DNA from: Actinobacteria bacterium ATB1
GTDB lineage: Bacteria; Actinomycetota; Acidimicrobiia; UBA2766
Assembly: GCA_021404985.1 (NCBI GenBank)
Contig: QWHP01000012.1
Span: forward strand, 1-14,728
Length of the DNA: 14,728 nucleotides
Reading direction: 5' to 3'
A program made the translations under genes and the position numbers. Of the stretch, positions 1 through 6,339 are shown piece by piece (the stretch's first letter is position 1; every line of letters begins with the position of its first letter). Under the pieces are notes generated by a model that was not told where the DNA came from, searched no databases, and worked only from the letters and a program-made list of their open reading frames with translations.

Positions 1-1
1 C

Positions 2-106
2 GAGGGGGAAGCCGTCCGGATCGGGCCTCGCGGCGAGTTGGTCGTGCAAGACGACTCGGGTTCCGAGCGGGCCATCTCGCACGGCGAGGTGACTCACCTC
101 CGCTGA
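2..106 (+). CDS. birA: Biotin--[acetyl-CoA carboxylase] ligase, C-terminal end (partial)
   Basis: Only the last 34 codons lie in the window, ending at TGA 104-106; the gene starts upstream. The frame reads GEAVRIG..GELVVQDDSG followed by AISHGEVTHLR. This fits the small C-terminal SH3-like domain of bacterial biotin protein ligases, which typically end in a G.A..I...G.L.V...G....I..GEV.HLR pattern. The enzyme attaches biotin to the carrier subunit of acyl-CoA carboxylases in the cytoplasm. In mycobacteria birA lies a few genes from fadE25 and rmlD, which agrees with the genes to the right. The call rests on a short tail, so the family is likely but not certain. It converges on the DUF559-type gene with no clear terminator between them. 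Confidence 0.6.
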   Translation, partial: EGEAVRIGPRGELVVQDDSGSERAISHGEVTHLR

Positions 107-136
107 CGCGGATCCAGCGCCCCGCCCGACAAAGAC

Positions 137-182
137 ACGTGGGTGGATCGAGTCACGTCTGTGGTGTCTGGATCCGCCCAGG
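137..182. repeat. 46-bp direct repeat, copy 1
   Basis: This 46-bp segment recurs at 1217-1262 with 44 of 46 bases identical. The two differences are at 159/1239 and 175/1255, both C here and T in the other copy. Homology stops sharply: none of the six bases left of either copy match, and identity ends after 182/1262. The left 22 bp form an imperfect palindrome with ACGTG and CACGT ends. This copy covers the last codons and stop of the minus-strand DUF559-type gene, encoding the tail IQTPQT and its stop. Confidence 0.9.
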
Positions 183-1094
183 GGGAGGGTTTCGGCGTCG
201 GCGCAGGGCTTCGTCGACCAGCCGAGCTGTCTCGTCGGGGTTTGAAAGCACGAGCTTGCGGGTGACGCGGAGGGTCTCCCACCCCGCCTCTGCGAGGAGA
301 GCGTCCCTCCTGGCGTCGAACTCGATCTGGTCCCCAAAGAGGTGGTGCCGTCCGTCGATCTCGACCGCGAGCTTCTCTTCCGGGAAGGCGAAGTCGATCT
401 CGAACGTCGCCTCGCGAGTCGGCACCAGGTGGTGGTGCACCCACCTGCGCGGCCAGCACCGAGATGCGATCTCTTCGAACGCAGTCTCGCCATCGCTGTC
501 GTGAGCCTCGAGGTTCAGGGGCTGCATCTCCAGGCGATGCCGAAGCCGCTTCTGTCCATGGTGGCCACGCGATCTGCGTGCGAAGAGCCACAACTCCTCA
601 CGTGTCACTTCTCCGTCACGGACGGCGTGGTCGGCTGTGCTCGGGAGTTCCCGCGGATGCAGATGTGCGATGTCGAGGATGGTGCGAGGGACGCTTGTGC
701 AGAGGATCCCGTCGACGGCGACGACATCGAGCTTCTGGGGCGCCCTGCACCTGTGAACACGTACCTCCTCGGGTACCGGGCCTTCCCAGTGAGCGGCGAA
801 GACCTCGATCACCGGGGGCCGGGTGTTCCGGAGGCCGTGGTGGTACGCGGCGCGCAGATGTGACAGGCATCCGTGAGGTCCGGCGGCGAGGACCGCTGCC
901 GCCTCGAGCAGGTCCGGCGTGATCGGGGTGGCGGAACACCTTTAGACACCTGCGTGGATGGGAACCCAGAGGCCGGACTGCACTCGTCGGGCGATCTGGC
1001 CCCTCGTCATTCCCGCCTCGATGGCGTGCTCTTTCTTGAATGCTCCGTGGAATCGTGAGGAACGCTCGTAGAGCCTGCATTCGTTCGGCGACAT
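153..1094 (-). pseudogene. AbiEi-like/DUF559 endonuclease-domain protein, interrupted by an in-frame TAA
   Basis: The start at 1094 is preceded by a strong ribosome binding site, GAGGAGG, about 5 nt upstream. The frame runs 50 codons to HAGV, meets TAA at 944-942, and continues open in the same frame for 43 codons to GTG 812 and then 218 more to the stop at 155-153. Ignoring the stop gives about 313 residues, a normal length for this family. The N-terminal part (GMTRGQIARRVQSGLW) looks like the winged-helix domain of AbiEi/DUF559 proteins, which usually continue GVYR; here GTC TAA AGG replaces the expected GTC TAC AGG, so one C-to-A change explains the stop. The C-terminal half has a Vsr-like PD-(D/E)xK pattern: FEEI, FEIDFAF, AVEIDGRHH and RRDALLAEAGWETLRVT. 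Family members are uncharacterised predicted nucleases, often in many copies in actinobacteria. The nuclease half might still be made by reinitiation at GTG 812 as a 219-residue protein, but that site has no good ribosome binding site. A sequencing error is the main alternative. Confidence 0.75.
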
Positions 1095-1290
1095 GATCCC
1101 TCCTCGGGACTCGGATCCTGAGGGGAAGTCGCTGGGTGCAAGCCGGGGGGAAGAGAGCAGAGACATCATCGCGCGCCCCTGTGACACTGACGCCAGGAGA
1201 GCTGTGGGCACCGTCGACGTGGGTGGATCGAGTCACGTTTGTGGTGTCTGGATCTGCCCAGGTGCGTGTGTGGGGGGGACGTGGGCCCCG
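1095..1290. other. Intergenic region holding repeat copy 2
   Basis: This gap lies between the start of the DUF559-type gene and the stop of the aminotransferase gene, both on the minus strand. It holds the second 46-bp repeat (1217-1262) and the ribosome binding site of the DUF559-type gene. A short imperfect palindrome centred on GGATCC lies near 1112-1124. I found no convincing promoter, terminator or other gene here. Confidence 0.5.
1217..1262. repeat. 46-bp direct repeat, copy 2
   Basis: This is the partner of the repeat at 137-182, exactly 1080 bp away. It lies about 30 bp past the stop codon of the aminotransferase gene and 122 bp upstream of the DUF559-type start. On the minus strand it still spells the tail IQTPQT plus a stop in one frame. 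One of its two differences from copy 1 changes R to Q and the other is synonymous (CAG/CAA). This suggests a remnant of the 3' end of a related gene or a recombination site. Confidence 0.9.
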
Positions 1291-2199
1291 TCAGGGGTCG
1301 AGGTTGGAAGGAGCCCAGGAACGGAAGTCCTCCACGATGCCGTGCAGGATCGGACGGTCCCCGGAGCCGATCGGCTCGCCGTCAAGGGATGCGACCGCGA
1401 CGGCCTCCTTCGGAGTGGATGTGATGAAGCACTCGTCGGCAGACAGAAGGTCCTCACGCATCAGGGGTGCGATCTCGGTCGGTACGCCCCGTACCCGGCA
1501 ACGGTCGAGGATCAGGTCCCGCGTGACCCCGGCCAGTAGACCCGCCTCGAGCGGTGGTGTCACCAGCACGCCGGAGAGCACGACGAACAGGTTGGCTCCG
1601 GTCGCCTCCGTGATGTGCCCTCGACTGTTCGTCCAGAGACCCTCGTCGGCACCCTGCATCCGTGCCCACTTCTTTCCGACGAGGTGGTCGAGGTAGCTCG
1701 TCGGCTTTACGCCGGTGAGCACTGCGCTCTCGTGGCGCATCCAAGGAAGGGTGACGGCAGCGATGGGGGAGTCGTCTGTCACCAAGGGAAGCCTCGTGGC
1801 GAGGGCGATCAACGTTGGTTCTGGGTTCCCGTAGGGGTCGGGTCCCGGTCCGCCGGGCCCCGCCGTGACCGTGAGCTGGACTCTCGTCTCGAACCCATCC
1901 GACAGGAAGTCGTTCGCCTGTGTGATTTCGGAGATGGACCTCCGCAGGACCGCCTGATCCGGAAGGTCGAGCGGGGTCGCAGAGGCACTCGATACCATGC
2001 GTCGCAGGTGCCGGGAGACGGCGAAGGGAACGCCGCCGTAGGTCCTCAGAGCTTCGAAGACCCCCTCCCCTCGGAGGAGTCCCCGGTCGAGCACCGACAC
2101 GGTCGCCTGTTCCGTCGGCACGAGCTCGGTCCCGACGAAAGCGTAAGGACCCCAAGGCGGCAGTTGGGAGTGCGTTTCGGTAGGACCGGTGACCGACAT
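1291..2199 (-). CDS. Fold-type IV PLP-dependent aminotransferase / aminodeoxychorismate lyase family
   Basis: With the start at ATG 2199 the product is 302 residues, usual for this class (branched-chain aminotransferase IlvE, D-amino acid aminotransferase, 4-amino-4-deoxychorismate lyase PabC). Visible landmarks are SVLDRGLLRGEGVFEALRTY near residue 35, the PLP-binding lysine K165 in GVKPTSYLDHLVGKKWA, and ITEATGANLFVV near 196-207 with the glutamate that contacts the pyridine nitrogen, followed by TPPLEAGLLAGVTRD. The family uses PLP in the cytoplasm for transamination or for releasing p-aminobenzoate in folate synthesis. The sequence does not settle which substrate applies. A GTG at 2217 would add six residues, but 2199 fits a candidate leaderless promoter (-10-like GAGAAT with an upstream TGn, 6 nt before the ATG). 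The gene is divergent from the acyl-CoA dehydrogenase. Confidence 0.88.
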   Translation of the reverse strand: MSVTGPTETHSQLPPWGPYAFVGTELVPTEQATVSVLDRGLLRGEGVFEALRTYGGVPFAVSRHLRRMVSSASATPLDLPDQAVLRRSISEITQANDFLSDGFETRVQLTVTAGPGGPGPDPYGNPEPTLIALATRLPLVTDDSPIAAVTLPWMRHESAVLTGVKPTSYLDHLVGKKWARMQGADEGLWTNSRGHITEATGANLFVVLSGVLVTPPLEAGLLAGVTRDLILDRCRVRGVPTEIAPLMREDLLSADECFITSTPKEAVAVASLDGEPIGSGDRPILHGIVEDFRSWAPSNLDP

Positions 2200-2205
2200 G
2201 GCACG

Positions 2206-2214
2206 ATTCTCGCA
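2206..2214 (-). promoter_or_regulatory. Candidate extended -10 of a leaderless promoter for the PLP enzyme
   Basis: On the minus strand TGC precedes GAGAAT, an extended -10-like element. It ends 6 nt before ATG 2199, so a transcript would start at or next to the A of the start codon. There is no Shine-Dalgarno sequence at that ATG. The -35 match is weak (CTGGCC at a 16-nt spacing), so this is only a prediction. Confidence 0.35.
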
Positions 2215-2252
2215 CACGTGGAGCCATGGCCAGCGACCGGAGGACGAGACCC

Positions 2253-3422
2253 ATGCCGGATTTCGATCTGACCCCCGAGCAGGAGGCGTTCGGGAAGGTG
2301 GTCCGCGACTTCGCCGAGGCCGAGATCCGACCCCGGGCGGAGGCGATGGATGCCGCCTCGGAGTTCCCGATCGACCTCGTGAACAAGATGGGTGACCTGG
2401 GCCTGCTCGGCCTGCCCTTCCCTCAAGAGGTCGGAGGTGGTGGGTCCGACTACCTGACCTACATCGTCGCCCTGGAGGAGATAGCGCGGGTCGACCAATC
2501 GATGGCCATCACGCTCGAGGCAGCGGTCTCCCTGGGTGCGGCACCCCTGGTGTACTGGGGGACGGACGCTCAGCGTGAGGCCTGGCTCCCGCCGCTCCTA
2601 AGCGGCGAGCGGCTCGCTGCTTTCGGATTGACCGAACCGGACGGAGGTTCGGACGCCGGATCCACCCGCACCACGGCAGTGCGCGACGGAGACGAATGGG
2701 TCATCAACGGCTCGAAGGCGTTCATCACCAACTCGGGAACCGACATCACCCAGTTGGTCACGATCACCGCCGTCACGGGTCGCGACCCGGACGGGGGGTT
2801 GGAGATCTCCAACATCGTCGTCCCTTCCGGAACCCCTGGATTCGTGGTCGAGCCTGCCTATCGCAAGATGGGCTGGCACGCGTCCGACACCCACGGCCTG
2901 ACCTTCGTGGACTGCCGCGTGCCGGCCGGGAACCTTCTGGGCGAAGAGGGCAACGGATACAGGAACTTCTTGAGGATCCTCGACGAGGGCCGAGTGGCGA
3001 TCTCCGCCCTAGGTGTCGGTCTCGCGCAGGCATGTCTCGACGAATGCGTGGCCTACGCCAACGAGCGGATCGCGTTCGGGCGACCGATCGGTGCCAACCA
3101 GGGCGTGTCGTTCAAGCTCGCCGACATGGCGGTGGCGGTCGAAGCTGCCCGCCTCCTCACGTACAAGGCGGCTTGGCTCCGGGATCTGGGACGTCCGTTC
3201 AAGCGGGCCGCTTCTGTCGCCAAGCTCTACTCGTCCGAAGCGGCCGTGACCGCCACTCGTGAGGCGACGCAGATCTTCGGTGGTTACGGCTTTGTCGACG
3301 AGACCCCGGTCTCTCGGTATTACCGGGACGCGAAGGTCCTTGAGATCGGGGAGGGAACCTCCGAGATTCAGCGAATCCTCATAGCCCGTGACCTGCTGAA
3401 AGAGGCGAGCCTGGGGCGTTGA
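2253..3422 (+). CDS. Acyl-CoA dehydrogenase (FadE25-like)
   Basis: This 389-residue protein has the full acyl-CoA dehydrogenase layout. An all-alpha N-terminal domain starts at LTPEQEAF. The middle beta domain carries the FAD/substrate motifs FGLTEPDGGSDAGS (near 125-137) and WVINGSKAFITNSG (near 149-162). The C-terminal helical domain has RIAFGRPIGANQGVSFKLADM (272-292) and FGGYGF. The catalytic base is most likely E367 in EIGEGTSEIQR, as in medium- and short-chain enzymes. It oxidises acyl-CoA to trans-2-enoyl-CoA, passing electrons to electron-transfer flavoprotein. Start 2253 is chosen because GGAGGA lies 8 nt upstream; the earlier ATG at 2226 has a poorly spaced site. In mycobacteria fadE25 (Rv3274c) lies in the same neighbourhood. 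Chain length and branched-chain preference cannot be read from the sequence. Confidence 0.94.
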   Translation: MPDFDLTPEQEAFGKVVRDFAEAEIRPRAEAMDAASEFPIDLVNKMGDLGLLGLPFPQEVGGGGSDYLTYIVALEEIARVDQSMAITLEAAVSLGAAPLVYWGTDAQREAWLPPLLSGERLAAFGLTEPDGGSDAGSTRTTAVRDGDEWVINGSKAFITNSGTDITQLVTITAVTGRDPDGGLEISNIVVPSGTPGFVVEPAYRKMGWHASDTHGLTFVDCRVPAGNLLGEEGNGYRNFLRILDEGRVAISALGVGLAQACLDECVAYANERIAFGRPIGANQGVSFKLADMAVAVEAARLLTYKAAWLRDLGRPFKRAASVAKLYSSEAAVTATREATQIFGGYGFVDETPVSRYYRDAKVLEIGEGTSEIQRILIARDLLKEASLGR

Positions 3423-3582
3423 ACACGGCCGCGGTGATGGGCCCCACTTGCGGTGTTACAGGTTCGGACCGATGGTTGTCCTAGATTGGTTGTTCCAGCG
3501 TTTCGGGTCTGTGCTTCTCGACACGGGACCCGATCCCGAGACCAACCGGTCCCCGCTGCCACCACACATGGAATAGACGAAC
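3423..3582. other. 160-bp intergenic leader with hairpin and possible 34-codon ORF
   Basis: This gap separates the acyl-CoA dehydrogenase from the DLH-like gene. It holds an imperfect hairpin at 3503-3533 with arms beginning TCGGGTC and ending GACCCGA, about 11 bp with one bulged G and an 8-nt loop. There is no T-run after it, so it is not a standard terminator. A -10-like TAGATT sits at 3482-3487 without a matching -35. A short frame from ATG 3472 to TAG 3576 encodes MVVLDWLFQRFG and 22 more residues, without a clear ribosome binding site. Confidence 0.35.
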
Positions 3583-4350
3583 ATGGCTCTGCAAAAGGGA
3601 GAAGGCCGCTACAACATCATCCACAAGAACTGGTCCGTGACCGGGAGGGCAGACCAGTTCGACGCCTGGTTGGCCCAGCCTGACGCCCTCGGTAGGTTCG
3701 CCTCGCTCTGTGTGGCATGCGACGTCACCGGTCTGACGCCCCAGCTCCAGGAGTTCGCCAAGCTCCTCGCCCGCATGGGTTACAACGCCGTTGTGCCGGA
3801 CCTCTACTACCGGGTAGGCGGTGTGCCCCGAGGGGCGACACCGTCCCAGATCCAGTCCATCGCAGCTTCTGTGTCGGACGGACGTATGATGGCGGACATC
3901 CAAGATGCCGCAGCGTTCCTCGAGGCTCTCGCGCTCAACGTCGACGAGAGCCGGATGGGACTTGTCGGGATCGGAATGGGTGCCCGCATCGCTGTCCTTC
4001 TGGGTGCGCGCATGCCGGATGCATTCAAGTGCGTCGTGGCGATCGATCCGATCGTCGGGAAGGTCGAGGCACCGAACGGTTCAGTGCGTCCCGCAGTGCT
4101 TCCCGACGATGCCGAGGCGATCGAGGTGCCGGTCCTCGCCCTGTTCGCGGGAAGGGACGGCACGTCGTCCGAGGACGTGGCCCGCTTCAGGGACGTCCTC
4201 GGCCCCAAGGGAAGGATCGTCACCTATCCGAAGGCGGCTCCGGGATTCCTCGACGAGTCGTCGGACGCGTACGACGTGCCCGCGGCTGAGGACGTCTACG
4301 ACCGGATCGTTCGCTTCCTCGATGAAGTGCTCGGCCACGACCCGACCTGA
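3583..4350 (+). CDS. Dienelactone hydrolase family protein, probably catalytically inactive
   Basis: The 255-residue alpha/beta-hydrolase fold matches dienelactone hydrolase in length and order: an early strand and loop ending ACDVTGL (45-51), GYNAVVPDLYYR (66-77), a nucleophile-elbow region LVGIGMGARIAVL (127-139), LALFAGRD (185-192) and YPKAAPGFLDESSDAYD (215-231). In active members the elbow is GxCxGG with a catalytic cysteine, the last motif carries GHGF or GHAF with the catalytic histidine, and the early loop has a glutamate in HE..GL. Here the nucleophile position is G131, the histidine position is P220 and the glutamate position is D47; only the acid D192 remains. The fold is therefore clear but hydrolysis is doubtful. 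It may bind a ligand or partner without catalysis. The frame is intact with normal codon use, so it is not an obvious decaying gene. No strong ribosome binding site precedes ATG 3583. Confidence 0.8.
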   Translation: MALQKGEGRYNIIHKNWSVTGRADQFDAWLAQPDALGRFASLCVACDVTGLTPQLQEFAKLLARMGYNAVVPDLYYRVGGVPRGATPSQIQSIAASVSDGRMMADIQDAAAFLEALALNVDESRMGLVGIGMGARIAVLLGARMPDAFKCVVAIDPIVGKVEAPNGSVRPAVLPDDAEAIEVPVLALFAGRDGTSSEDVARFRDVLGPKGRIVTYPKAAPGFLDESSDAYDVPAAEDVYDRIVRFLDEVLGHDPT

Positions 4351-4386
4351 CTGTCCACCGATGAGCACAGCCGAACACCCCAAAGG

Positions 4387-4395
4387 TGGTAACGT
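4387..4395 (+). promoter_or_regulatory. Candidate extended -10 of a leaderless promoter for the LCP gene
   Basis: TGG followed by TAACGT forms an extended -10-like element ending 7 nt before ATG 4403. Transcription would then start at about the start codon. The same bases include AGGTGG, which could instead be a distant ribosome binding site 13 nt from the ATG. No -35 is visible. Confidence 0.3.
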
Positions 4396-4402
4396 CGCCA
4401 AA

Positions 4403-6268
4403 ATGGACGAATACGTCGGTAAGCACGGACGTCGCCGCCGCGGGAGTCGTCCCGGATCTCTCGCACCCGACTCTCCCCGCAGATCCGTCTTGCATCCACC
4501 TTCCGAGAAGCAGTCTCCCCCGCAACCCTCGGCAGTCGCCGTTCTCGAACCACCCGGGGCCGAGAGGGTTCGGACCGCATCCCAGGACGACGCTGTGCCG
4601 GCCTTATCCCCCGCCGGGACACCGGACGAGACACCGCCGGCTCCTCCTCACGACGAGGGTGAGACCCCCGTATCAGGTCTGTTCCCCGGTGACCCTCAGG
4701 GCGACGGCTTGGTCACGGGCACCCATCCCGAGTCCGACCTGCGGGGCCCCGGTCCCGACTTCGGGGACGAAGCCGGGGTGGGCGACCCCGGTGCAGCGGT
4801 GATCGCCGACGAGCCGGAAGTGGAAGTCGACGCGGTGGACGAGGCTCGCTCCTCGGTCTCCGGGACGGGCCCGGAGCCGTCATCCGATCCGGCGACGGCC
4901 CAGGCCGGCACCTCGACCGATCGGCGGTCGTCGATAGCGATCCGCACTGGCAGATATCGCACGCACCGTCCCGTCCGGACGGCGATCATCTCGCTCTGTG
5001 TCGCAAGTCTTCTTGTTGCGGTAGCGGCCTCGGCCGGGCTCCTGTACCTGAAGGACATCGTCAACGACATACCCAGGATCGGTGGGGGAGACCTGCAGGT
5101 CACGCCGGCCGCCTCCGGGAAGCCGACGACCTTCATGATCGTCGGGAACGACACGCGCGAGGGTCTCGGCGAGGCCCTTGCGGATGATGCGGGTGTCGGG
5201 CGACCGCAGACGGCCGGAGCAAGGGCCGACACGATAATCCTCATCCACGTCGACCCCGCCCGGAAGAAGTCCTTCGTCCTGAGCCTGCCCAGGGATCTCA
5301 GGGTCGAGATCCCCGGCCGAGGGCCCGACAAGGTGAACGCCGCACTCGCATACGGTGGAGAGCAGCTCCTCGTCGACACCGTCCAGGGCTTCACGGGCCT
5401 GACCGTCAACCACTACGTCCAGGTGAACTTCCAGTCCTTCGCAGACATGGTGGACGCTGTGGGCGGGGTCGAGTACGACTTCCCGTACCCGATCCGGGAC
5501 ACGCAGCTGAAGTGGAGGTTCGAATCCGGTCCGCAGGTCCTCGACGGTCGCCAGGCGTTGATGCTCGTGAGGTCCCGGCACTTCCAGGAGCAGATAGACG
5601 GCAAGTGGGTCGGCGACGGCAAAGGCGACTTCGGGCGGATAGAGCGCCAGCAGGAGTTCCTCCTCAAGCTTCTCGGCAAGGTCAACGGTGCCGGATCGGT
5701 GACGAGGGTGAAGGAGTTCGCTCGGATCGCGAAGGAGCACATGAAGGTCGACGCGCACTTCGACTTCGATGCCGCTCTCGATCTCTATCGCCAGATGACG
5801 CCGATCACGCCCGAGAACGTCCAGTTCGTGAGCCTGCCGGCCAAACCGACCATGCGCAGCGGTGTCTCCTACATAGAGGCCCTGCCCGAGGCGGAGGGTA
5901 TCCTGGCGGCCTTGCGCGGAGAGTCGTCTGGTCAGGCGCCCCCGCCCACAGAGCAGCCCGCGCCCCCGGCTGCCGATCCTGGTGTCACGCGCGTGCGTGT
6001 TCTCAATGCCACGGATCAGAAGGCCCTGGCTGCCAACACCCGTCTGCGCCTCGAGAACCTCGGGTTCGCGGCGGGCGCGATCGGCGACTCTCCTGACCCG
6101 AGGAAGACGAGCGTCGTCTACTACGCTCCCGGTGCGCTGGCAAAGGGAATGCTTGTCGGACAAACCTTGCAGATCGAGGACGTCCAGCCGGGAACCGTCG
6201 GCAACAGCGACGTCCTGGTAGTGCTCGGGAACGACTTCCGGTTGCCGGAGCTGGCGCCGTCGGAGTGA
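4403..6268 (+). CDS. LytR-CpsA-Psr (LCP) family cell-wall glycopolymer ligase
   Basis: From ATG 4403 the product has 621 residues. Residues 1-190 are cytoplasmic, rich in P, D, E and G, and predicted disordered, with a basic patch GKHGRRRRGSR at the start. A single membrane helix spans about 192-216. The LCP catalytic domain covers about 242-427, with ARADT (273-277), SLPRD (294-298), KVNAALAYGG (310-319), VRSRH (389-393) and GRIERQQEF (411-419), holding the conserved R and D residues that bind the polyprenyl pyrophosphate donor. A LytR_C domain follows at about 528-610 (VTRVRVLNAT to DVLVVLGNDF). LCP enzymes move lipid-linked polymers (teichoic acids, arabinogalactan, capsule) onto peptidoglycan outside the membrane. 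The mycobacterial equivalent Rv3267 sits next to rmlD as well. An upstream ATG at 4361 in the same frame is the alternative start. The gene begins 52 nt after the DLH-like gene. Confidence 0.9.
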   Translation: MDEYVGKHGRRRRGSRPGSLAPDSPRRSVLHPPSEKQSPPQPSAVAVLEPPGAERVRTASQDDAVPALSPAGTPDETPPAPPHDEGETPVSGLFPGDPQGDGLVTGTHPESDLRGPGPDFGDEAGVGDPGAAVIADEPEVEVDAVDEARSSVSGTGPEPSSDPATAQAGTSTDRRSSIAIRTGRYRTHRPVRTAIISLCVASLLVAVAASAGLLYLKDIVNDIPRIGGGDLQVTPAASGKPTTFMIVGNDTREGLGEALADDAGVGRPQTAGARADTIILIHVDPARKKSFVLSLPRDLRVEIPGRGPDKVNAALAYGGEQLLVDTVQGFTGLTVNHYVQVNFQSFADMVDAVGGVEYDFPYPIRDTQLKWRFESGPQVLDGRQALMLVRSRHFQEQIDGKWVGDGKGDFGRIERQQEFLLKLLGKVNGAGSVTRVKEFARIAKEHMKVDAHFDFDAALDLYRQMTPITPENVQFVSLPAKPTMRSGVSYIEALPEAEGILAALRGESSGQAPPPTEQPAPPAADPGVTRVRVLNATDQKALAANTRLRLENLGFAAGAIGDSPDPRKTSVVYYAPGALAKGMLVGQTLQIEDVQPGTVGNSDVLVVLGNDFRLPELAPSE

Positions 6269-6339
6269 CCGCACGCCTCGTCATCTGCGAGGGGTCGTGT
6301 CGCCCGAGTGGACCGTGATGAGGCGAGAAGGGGTTCGGC

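Noticed and set aside
153..812. A separate 219-residue nuclease gene starting at GTG 812
   Set aside because: The upstream half is in the same frame, has the matching N-terminal domain and a strong ribosome binding site, and only one stop separates them. A single interrupted gene explains the data better, though reinitiation is possible.
137..1262. The two 46-bp repeats as a CRISPR or as terminators
   Set aside because: There are only two copies more than 1 kb apart with a gene between them, and no stable stem-loop with a T-run.
1454..2386. Other long frames overlapping the aminotransferase and acyl-CoA dehydrogenase genes
   Set aside because: They are arginine- and proline-rich shadow translations without recognisable domains.
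3905..4402. Upstream extension of the LCP reading frame into the DLH-like gene
   Set aside because: The extension overlaps the DLH-like gene in another frame and is arginine/serine-rich shadow sequence. ATG 4403 (or 4361) is a far better start.
4880..6274. Open frame of 464 codons on the minus strand opposite the LCP gene
   Set aside because: Its translation is low-complexity and R/G/L-rich with no family motif, while the opposite strand encodes a clear LCP and LytR_C protein. Long antisense frames are common in GC-rich DNA.
6274..6326. Weak inverted repeats between the LCP gene and rmlD as a terminator
   Set aside because: The arms are 5-6 bp (CCTCG/CGAGG) without a T-run and are expected by chance in GC-rich DNA.
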